Positions 41,242 to 48,600 of a DNA stretch of 49,429 nucleotides are shown here, in pieces (the first letter of the stretch is position 1; each line of letters opens with the position of its first letter). The position numbers were made by a program, and so were the translations under genes. This stretch comes from Mycobacterium pinniadriaticum. GTDB lineage: Bacteria; Actinomycetota; Actinomycetes; Mycobacteriales; Mycobacteriaceae. The notes beneath the pieces are model-generated. The model was given only the letters and a program-made list of their open reading frames with translations. It ran no database searches and had not been told where the DNA came from. The stretch lies in the NCBI RefSeq assembly GCF_026242045.1, contig NZ_JAPJDO010000041.1, positions 1 to 49,429 of the forward strand. Reading direction: 5' to 3'.

Positions 41242-42564
41242 CTAGGCGAGGATCCGGTCGGCTTCCCGCAGGCCGCTCAGGTAGGCACCGTGGACGGTGC
41301 CGAACCACTCGGGATCGGTTGCCTCCCCCGCGAACAGGAGGCGATCGCCGACCGGCTCACCGAGCGCGTGCATATCGTCCGGGCTGGAGCCCACGGCGAG
41401 GAAACTGTACGAGCCGCGCGCGTATTGATCGGTGCCCCAACGCGTCACGAGCGATCCGGTGGGTGGTGGCGCATCGATCGCGGTGATCAATTCGTCGACT
41501 GCCTCCTGGTCTGGCAGCGATTCGCGGGACCATGCCGCCTGCCCGCCGCGTAACCCCACCAGCAGCGGCTTGTCCGTGAATATCAACCCGTTGACCAGAT
41601 CGGCGACGGGTGCGTCGTTGCCTATCAGCCCGACCATCGACGTCGACTCGGGCCAGAACGGTTTGTCGAAGGCGACGACAACCTTGTTCAGCAGTCCGAA
41701 GCCGAGCCGCTCGATGGCGTTGCGCTTGGCCTCCGGGAGGGGCGGGTCGAATGTGATGGTCCCCGCTTTGAGTATTCCGAGCGGGACGGTGACGAGCACT
41801 CGGTCGGCGATGACCGACCCCTGGGAGGTTTCGAGGTGTACCTGTTCGCTTCCGTGCGTGATCCGCCTGACCTCGGTGCGTGGGCGGATGTCCAGGCCTT
41901 CGGCGAGGTGCTGTGACAGTTGGGCGTAGCCCCCGGGAAGGATGACATCGGGCCCCTCGAACTGTCCTTCGCTGCCGAGCCAGCGCAGCGACAGCTGGTC
42001 GGGGTCGGCCGCGTATTCCCCGGAAATCTGGGACGCCACGTTCCATGCGACCAGCGGATCGTCGAGGTCCGCGATCCCGGCCAGACCGTCTGCGACCGAT
42101 TCGCCGGGGCGCGCGTCTTCACTGCGCTCGTCCAGCTTCTCGACGATCCTGTGCCAGTCGGCGACCGATGCCGCGGCCACCTTCGGATCGGCGAATTCGC
42201 CGTTCTCGACCAGGACGAAGTCGTCGAAATCCGTTGGCACAGTTCTCGCCCCGATGTCGTGGGCGAGTTTGGTCAGCGGGTTGTTCTCAGTGCCGTGGAT
42301 CCACGACGCGCCCAGGTCGATCGGGACTCCCAGGGAGGTGTCAGTCCGCGTGCGTCCACCGATGCGGTCCCGGGCCTCCAGCACGGTGACCTTGACGCCG
42401 GCATCGGCGAGTCGGCGCGCCGCTGCCAACCCCGAGAAGCCCGCACCGACGACCACGACGTGATCACCGAACCTGTCGTCCGCGCCGCCGCACCCCGGTA
42501 GCAGGGGCGCCGCGGCGAGCGCGCCGAACCCCAGCAGGAACCCGCGTCGCCCGACCGCACGCAT
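41242..42564 (-). CDS. Flavin monoamine oxidase-family protein, predicted Tat lipoprotein
   Basis: A 440-residue FAD-dependent amine oxidase. N terminus: twin-arginine GRRGFLLGFG at 5-14 followed by a lipobox LLPGCGG, so Cys25 is likely lipidated after Tat export of the folded flavoprotein. FAD site: VVVVGAGFSGLAAARRL (36-53), GGRTRTD and the C-terminal LLFAGEATDPEWFGTVHGAYLSG. Substrate unknown; the family oxidises amines or amino acids, releasing H2O2. It is oriented against the decayed ion channel gene. A cell-surface amine oxidase could supply peroxide or use extracellular amines. Confidence 0.85.
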   Translation of the reverse strand: MRAVGRRGFLLGFGALAAAPLLPGCGGADDRFGDHVVVVGAGFSGLAAARRLADAGVKVTVLEARDRIGGRTRTDTSLGVPIDLGASWIHGTENNPLTKLAHDIGARTVPTDFDDFVLVENGEFADPKVAAASVADWHRIVEKLDERSEDARPGESVADGLAGIADLDDPLVAWNVASQISGEYAADPDQLSLRWLGSEGQFEGPDVILPGGYAQLSQHLAEGLDIRPRTEVRRITHGSEQVHLETSQGSVIADRVLVTVPLGILKAGTITFDPPLPEAKRNAIERLGFGLLNKVVVAFDKPFWPESTSMVGLIGNDAPVADLVNGLIFTDKPLLVGLRGGQAAWSRESLPDQEAVDELITAIDAPPPTGSLVTRWGTDQYARGSYSFLAVGSSPDDMHALGEPVGDRLLFAGEATDPEWFGTVHGAYLSGLREADRILA

Positions 42565-42744
42565 GGGGTGACGCTATCCGGCGAGGACGGCAGCGAAGCC
42601 GGAATCATGGATGTCGACCTGCGATTAGTCGGGCGCAAGAGGCCGACCTTTGCCATGCACTATCCGCGCAGCCCCGCACCGGTTGACTGCTCGGCCGAGC
42701 AGCCGGTTCCCAAGCCCGTGCCGTCCGTTGTCGAGGGCTGCCAG

Positions 42745-43136
42745 ATGCTGATCGCCATTCCGGTCTGCGAAACCGCGTTCGCCCTTGCCGTTGTGATCAA
42801 CGCCACAGTGCTCGGCTTGGCGGCCTCCGAGTCGGTTGTCGCCGGCTATCACGGCGTCTTCGACGTGCTCGACAACGTCATCGTGTCGGTCTACGCCATC
42901 GAGTTGCTGATCCGGTTCACCGCGGCGTCGTCCTGCCGGAAAACGTCGCGATGGGACTGCGAAGTGTCGCCGTGGTGCTGTTCTCTCTCGGCCATACCGT
43001 CATGCTGAGCTTCCTGGTCTTCAACCTGCTCATCGGTGTCGTGCTGACCTTGATGAAGGAGTCCCGGGCGGTGGAATCCGGCCAAGCGCGAGATCGACGA
43101 CGGCTGGAGCGGTTGCGCCGCCCGGCAAGCACTTGA
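42745..43136 (+). pseudogene. Remnant of a voltage-gated ion channel gene
   Basis: The first part (from the ATG at 42745) reads AFALAVVINATVLGLAASESV ... FDVLDNVIVSVYAIELLIRFTA, matching the S1-S2 helices of bacterial voltage-gated cation channels. The next frame then reads VVLPENVAMGLRSVAVVLFSLGHTVM... FNLLIGVVLTLMKESR, a typical S6 end of the pore domain. The S3, S4 voltage sensor and pore are missing between them, about 100 residues or more, with a frame change at about 42930. The product would not form a channel. The tail is rich in Arg and Gln. Confidence 0.7.
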
Positions 43137-43340
43137 GGACGCCGAGTGGGAACTCCAGCGATCCCACCGCGATGGCCGGACGTGAGGGACGGCCGCGGGT
43201 CGGATCGGCTGGCGTTGAGGTGGCCGAGCGAACTGCAGGGCTATGTAAATGGGGCGTTTCCTCCACCCCGCGAAGTCGCCGTGCTTAACTTGCCTCTGCT
43301 CAGCCGGGCGCGGCCGTGGCAAAGGAAAGGACGCCCGTTC

Positions 43341-43700
43341 ATGAAATCAGCAAAGTGCTTACGGAGCGTCGTCGTCGTCGGCAGCGTGACGGCAGTGTTT
43401 TCCGTGTTGGTGGGCGGCACCGCATCCGCTGACCCGATCATGGACGCGCTGGCTAACACGCCCTGCAGCTATTCACAGGTCACCGCCGCCCTCGATGCGC
43501 AGGCTCCCGCCCTGGCCGCGCAACTCAACCATCGCCCGGATATGCAGACGAACTTGCAGCAATTCCTGGCACTGCCGGTGGACCAGCGCCAGCAACAACT
43601 AGCGCAGCAGCAAGCAGCCAACCCACAGCTTCAAGCCATCCTCGCCGCCCAGATCGGACCCCAGGTCGTGCAGGTCGCCAACACCTGCATGAATTACTGA
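43341..43700 (+). CDS. Exported hemophore-family (MHB-domain) protein
   Basis: A 119-residue secreted protein with a signal peptide (SVVVVGSVTAVFSVLVGG, cleavage near ASA/DP at about residue 30). The mature part has the layout of mycobacterial heme-binding hemophore-related proteins (Rv0203-type): helices ANTPCSYSQVTAALDAQAP, LQQFLALPVDQRQQQLAQQ and a C-terminal CMNY, with two Cys (C42 and C116). Heme uptake or binding is inferred by family only. ATG at 43341, with GGAAAGG upstream. Standalone before the Pfa-like locus. Confidence 0.8.
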   Translation: MKSAKCLRSVVVVGSVTAVFSVLVGGTASADPIMDALANTPCSYSQVTAALDAQAPALAAQLNHRPDMQTNLQQFLALPVDQRQQQLAQQQAANPQLQAILAAQIGPQVVQVANTCMNY

Positions 43701-43863
43701 CCCCGCGTTAGGTCGGAACCCGCGTCTGCGTTCGGCGGCGGCCCGCCGGCGCAACCGCACACCATAAACGTGGTTACGGTCCCGTACCTTTTCCTGCCCG
43801 GGGTTGTGGCGCCGGTGTTTCACCGGACAAATTCTTTCACGCCGTCTTTGCTGTACGGTCGAG

Positions 43864-43904
43864 CACGCCCGGATGAAAGTGACGGAAAACCGACCCCGGG
43901 CGTG
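43864..43904. other. Large-loop inverted repeat before pfaD
   Basis: CACGCCCGG (43864-43872) and CCGGGCGTG (43896-43904) are perfect 9-bp complements around a 23-nt loop. Lying between the hemophore gene and pfaD, it may be a terminator for the former or a regulatory site for the latter. The rest of the 43701-44035 gap contains the two following elements. Confidence 0.45.
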
Positions 43905-43979
43905 TCATTTCGGCAACGGTTGCGGGGGCCGTCGGCGTACGATCCTCACAGAGTTACCGCCGGGTAGGCCGCCGGGCAT

Positions 43980-43993
43980 ATGAACGTGTTCTA
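43980..43993 (+). promoter_or_regulatory. KstR-like box upstream of pfaD
   Basis: ATGAACGTGTTCTA agrees with the KstR consensus TnnAACnnGTTnnA at 7 of 8 fixed positions (only the first T differs). It lies about 50 bp before the pfaD ATG. KstR is a TetR-family repressor of cholesterol-degradation genes; other TetR regulators may bind similar palindromes. Confidence 0.4.
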
Positions 43994-44021
43994 AAACGCA
44001 GATTTGTCGCGCGCGTAAAGC

Positions 44022-44027
44022 TAGAGT
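44022..44027 (+). promoter_or_regulatory. -10 element (TAGAGT) and probable leaderless start of pfaD
   Basis: TAGAGT fits the mycobacterial TANNNT consensus. Its expected start site, about 7 nt downstream, falls within 2 bp of the pfaD ATG (44036), and no ribosome-binding site precedes that ATG. A leaderless mRNA, common in mycobacteria, would explain both observations. Confidence 0.5.
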
Positions 44028-44035
44028 CGCTCCTC

Positions 44036-45646
44036 ATGCAGGCCACGTTGGCTAACTCCCATCCGACGAATGGTGCCTCGTTGGCGCCGCTGGATCGACC
44101 TGATGTCGGTGAGGCGCTCGCCGCGATCCGGCGGCCGGTTGCCGTCGTGGGTTCGGCGCAGGGGCCACGTGCCGTCCTCCTCGACAGCGCAGGGCTGCTG
44201 ACGCCGGAGATCATGAGCCAGAACGTGCTGGCCGTATTGCCGCCCATGTATCCCGAGTGGCTCGGCGACCGTGGTTTCACCGTGTCGCATGGCGTGCGAT
44301 TCCCGTACGTGATCGGTGAGATGGCCCGCGGAATCGCGACACCGAGGATGACCGTCGAGGGCGTGCGGGCCGGGGGGATGGCCTTCTACGGCAGCGCCGG
44401 ACTGGATCTGGGCACCATCGAAGCGGGTGTGCGAGAGATTCAGGCCGCCCTGGGGCAGGACTCCATCGGCTGGGGTGCCAATCTGATCCACAACGTCCAG
44501 AGTGACGGGGTCGAACTCGCGACTGTCGACCTGTTCCATCGTCTCGGCGTCCGCTATGTTTCGGCCTCGGCGTTCATGCGCCTCACCCCGGCTGTCGTGC
44601 TCTATGCCGTGAAGGGCTTGCGCCGCGACGCACACGGGCAGATCACCCGGGCTGGGCATATCTTCGCCAAGGTTTCGCGCGACGAGGTGGCACGCCAGTT
44701 TCTCTCCCCGGCTCCGGAAGCGATGCTGCGCGCGTTGGTCGCCGAGGGCCGCATCACCGCCGAGGAAGCCGCACTCGCAAGTCAGATTCCGATCGCCGAG
44801 GACATCACCGCCGAAGCGGATTCGGGTGGCCACACCGACAATCGCGCATTGACGGTGTTGCTCCCGCGCCTGATCAGTCTGCGCGACGAGATCGCTTCGG
44901 CGTACGGCTACACCGTCCTGCCCCGGGTGGGGGCGGCCGGCGGACTGGGGACGCCCGCCGCCGTCGCGGCCGCCTTCGCCGCCGGTGCGGCGTACGTGCT
45001 CACCGGCTCGGTCAACCAGTCGGCGGTGGAGAGCGGTCTGTCACCGGATGCGCGAACGCTGTTGGGGCTGGCCGAGTCCACTGACGTGGCGATGGCGCCG
45101 GCCGCGGACATGTTCGAGATGGGCGTGACGGTACAGGTCCTCAAGCGGGGCACGATGTTCGCCCAGCGCGGCCAACGGCTGGCCGACTTCTATCGGCGCT
45201 ACTCCTCGCTGGAGGAGGCCCCCGCCGACGAGCTCGCGAATCTCGAGAAGACCGTCCTCGGACGCAGTGTCGCCGACATCTGGGCGGACACCGAGGCCTT
45301 CTTCGCCAAGAGTGATCCGCACCAGGTGGAGCGGGCCGCGGCGGATCCGCGCCATCGGATGGCCCTGGTCTTCCGCTGGTACCTGTTCACGGGTTCGCAG
45401 TGGGCGCGTGACGGCAATACGGCGCGCCGCGCGGACTACCAGATCTGGTGTGGTCCGGCGATGGGGGCATTCAATCAATGGGTACGGGGGAGTTTTCTCG
45501 AGCCGGTGGAGGCGCGCACGGTTCGACAGATCGCGCTCAATCTCCTTGAGGGAGCGGCAACCGTGACCCGCGCCGGGCAGCTTCGCGCAGCGGGCGTCGC
45601 GATGCCGCCTTCTGCCTTCGATTTCCGTCCACGTCCTCTCGGATAA
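44036..45646 (+). CDS. pfaD: PfaD-type enoyl reductase of a PUFA/secondary-lipid synthase
   Basis: A 536-residue FMN-dependent enoyl reductase related to 2-nitropropane dioxygenase, acting in trans on acyl-ACP intermediates of Pfa synthases. Family blocks: GMAFYGSAGLDL, RYVSASAFMRLTPAVVLYAVKGL, DITAEADSGGHTDNRALTVLLP, AAYVLTGSVNQSAVESG, and the C-terminal DYQIWCGPAMGAFNQW. It precedes the synthase gene by 8 bp on the same strand, a pfaD-first order as reported for myxobacterial PUFA clusters, whereas Shewanella-type clusters place pfaD last. The ATG at 44036 is likely leaderless. The role in this organism is unknown: no PUFA has been shown from this sequence. Confidence 0.92.
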   Translation: MQATLANSHPTNGASLAPLDRPDVGEALAAIRRPVAVVGSAQGPRAVLLDSAGLLTPEIMSQNVLAVLPPMYPEWLGDRGFTVSHGVRFPYVIGEMARGIATPRMTVEGVRAGGMAFYGSAGLDLGTIEAGVREIQAALGQDSIGWGANLIHNVQSDGVELATVDLFHRLGVRYVSASAFMRLTPAVVLYAVKGLRRDAHGQITRAGHIFAKVSRDEVARQFLSPAPEAMLRALVAEGRITAEEAALASQIPIAEDITAEADSGGHTDNRALTVLLPRLISLRDEIASAYGYTVLPRVGAAGGLGTPAAVAAAFAAGAAYVLTGSVNQSAVESGLSPDARTLLGLAESTDVAMAPAADMFEMGVTVQVLKRGTMFAQRGQRLADFYRRYSSLEEAPADELANLEKTVLGRSVADIWADTEAFFAKSDPHQVERAAADPRHRMALVFRWYLFTGSQWARDGNTARRADYQIWCGPAMGAFNQWVRGSFLEPVEARTVRQIALNLLEGAATVTRAGQLRAAGVAMPPSAFDFRPRPLG

Positions 45647-45654
45647 GGGTTACC

Positions 45655-48600
45655 TTGACTGACAACACGCACCAGCCCACTGCCACTCCGATCGCGGTCG
45701 TCGCGATGTCCGCGATCTATCCGGGGGAGTCCGGGCTCACCGGCTTCTGGCGCACCATCACCGCCGGCCGTGATGCCATCAGCGAGGTGCCGCCCTCGCA
45801 CTGGCTGATCGAGGACTACTTCGACGCCGACCCCAAGGCTCCGGACAAGACCTATTGCAAGCGCGGCGGATTCATCGACCCGGTGAACTTCGATCCGGTG
45901 CAATTCGGTCTGCCGCCCAATGCGTTGCCCTCGACGGATACCGGGCAGATACTCGCCTTGATCGCGGCCCGGCAGCTGCTCGACGAGGTGCAGCGCCCAG
46001 GTGCGGAGGTCGACTTGGACCGGGTGGACGTGGTCCTCGGGGTCGCCTCTACCACCGAGCTCGTTGTGCAGATGGGCTCGCGGATGCAGCGCCCGATCTG
46101 GCGTAAGGCCATGCTGGAGAACGGGTTATCGGAAGACGAGACAGACGAGATCTGCCAGGACATCGCGGATCACTATGTACCGTGGCAGGAAAGCACGTTC
46201 CCTGGCCTGCTCGGAAACGTCATCGCTGGTCGCGTCGCCAACCGCCTCAACCTCGGTGGTGCCAACTTCGTCACCGACGCCGCCTGTGCCAGTTCACTTT
46301 CGGCGCTGCAGTCCGCGCTGCACAGGCTGTATCTGCACGAGTCGGATGTGGTGCTGACCGGCGGCGTCGATGCCCTCAACGACGTGATGATGTTCATGTG
46401 TTTCTCCAAGACGCCTGCGTTCTCGGCGACCGGTGACTGCCGGCCCTTCTCCGATGGCGCCGACGGCACGATCATCGGTGAGGGCGTGGGCATGGTGGCC
46501 CTCAAGCGGCTCGCCGACGCCGAGCGTGACGGCGACCAGATCCACGCGGTCATCCGCGGGCTGGGCTCCTCCTCCGATGGGCGAGCGTCCAGCGTCTATG
46601 CACCGCGTTCGGAAGGGCAGGCCAAAGCCTTGCGCCGCGCCTACGAACGCGCCGGCTATGATCCGTCGACGGTTGAGCTCATCGAGGCGCACGGCACTGC
46701 GACCAAAGCGGGTGACGTTGCCGAATTCGCCGGCCTGAAGTCCGTGTTCACCGACAGCTCGGCGCGAGTCGCACTCGGATCGGTGAAGTCTCAGATCGGC
46801 CATACCAAAGCCGCAGCGGGTGCCGCCGGACTCATCAAAGCCGTTCTCGCGCTCCAGCATTCAACGTTGCCGGGCACCCTGAAGGTAGATCGCCCCAATC
46901 CTGCGATGGGAATTGAGGATTCGCCGTTCTACGTCAACTCGCAGACGCGGCCCTGGGTGCGCAAGAGTGACCAGCCGCGGCGTGCGTCGGTCAGCTCATT
47001 CGGTTTCGGCGGCAGCAACTTCCACGTGACGCTGGAGGAGTATCAGGGCGAGCACCGCGCCAAGCGGCTGCGCGCACTGCCCAGCGAGCTGGTAGTACTC
47101 AGCGCGAAGTCTGAGGCCGATCTGCAGAAGCGGGCCGCGGACATCGTTGCCGCGGCCCGGTCCGGTGAGAGCCTGGCTCGCATCGCGTTCGAAGCGGCCG
47201 AAGAGTTCGACGCCACACAGTCCGCGCGCGCGGGTCTGGTCGCTACGGACGTGAAATCGCTTGAGGCAGTTGCCGAACGACTTCGAAGTGCGTTGGCCGA
47301 TGGTAAGGCCGCCGAGCTCAAGGACGCCGATATCGCTGTCGGTTTCGGCCCGGCGCGCGAGGGTAAGACGGCTTTCCTGTTCCCCGGCCAAGGCAGCCAG
47401 TACGTCGGGATGGGTGGCGATCTGGCGCTGAGCTTCCCCGAAGCGCTTGCGGTGTGGGACGGGCTCGAGGGTGATCTGACCGATCTGCCCGGCGTGGTGT
47501 TCCCGGAGCCGGTCTTCGACCCGGCGGCGGTGGACGCGCAGAAGAAAGAACTCACTGCGATGGCCAACGCCCAGCCGGCCATCGCCGCGACCAGCCTCGC
47601 GCAGCTCGCGCTGCTCGATGTGCTGGGTGTGAGCGCGACGGCGGCCGCCGGTCACAGCTTCGGCGAAGTCACCGCGCTGGCGGCAGCGGGCGTTCTGCCC
47701 ACCGAGAGTCTGGTCGAGACGGCTCGCACCCGCGGCACGCTGATGAACGAAGCGGGCCAGGGCAAAGACGGCGCGATGCTGGCGGTCACGGCCACCGCCG
47801 ACGACGTGCGCGCACTGCTCGCAACCCAGCCGGAGTCGGGATCGCTGGTTATCGCCAACGACAACGCGCCCACCCAGGTGGTGCTGGCTGGATACACCTC
47901 GGATATCGAGTGGGCCCAGAACGCGGCGAAAGCCAAAGGCTGGGGAGCGGTCCGTTTGCCGGTCGCCTCGGCGTTCCACTCGGAGATCGTGGCGGCGAGC
48001 TCGGCACCGTTGACTGCCTACCTGAAGACTCTGAAGATCGGGCAGCCGAACTTCCCGGTCTACGCGAACGCCACTGCGCAGGTCTACAGCGAGGACGTCG
48101 CCGTGCAACTCGGCGATCAGGTTCAGCAGGTGGTGCGGTTCCGCGAGATGATCGAGGCGATGGCCCGTGATGGGGTCACCCGCTTCATCGAAGTCGGTCC
48201 GAGCCGGGTTCTGACCGGTCTGGTCGGGAAGATCCTCGGCGACTCGGCACATATCGCGGTGGCACTGGACGACCCGAAGGCCGACGGTCTGCGTGGTTGG
48301 CATCGCGGCTTGGCCGCGCTGGCGGCCGACGGTGTGGCGTTGGATCTGGTCGCTCTGTTCGATCATTACGCCGAGCCGGTGAAGTTCGTTCCAGCACCGA
48401 AGCACGTCGTCAAGGTCGGGGGAGCGAATCTCGGCAAGCCGTATCCGCCTGTGGACGGCAAGGTTTCGATCACCCCGAAGCGCACTCGGGTGAGCGTGCA
48501 GAGCCCAGCGCCGGCAGTTGCCGAAGCTCCGGCGCCGGCCCCTGCCGTCCAGCGGATGGAGGCGCCCACCGTCCATACGCCGGCGCCGGCGCCGCAGGCT

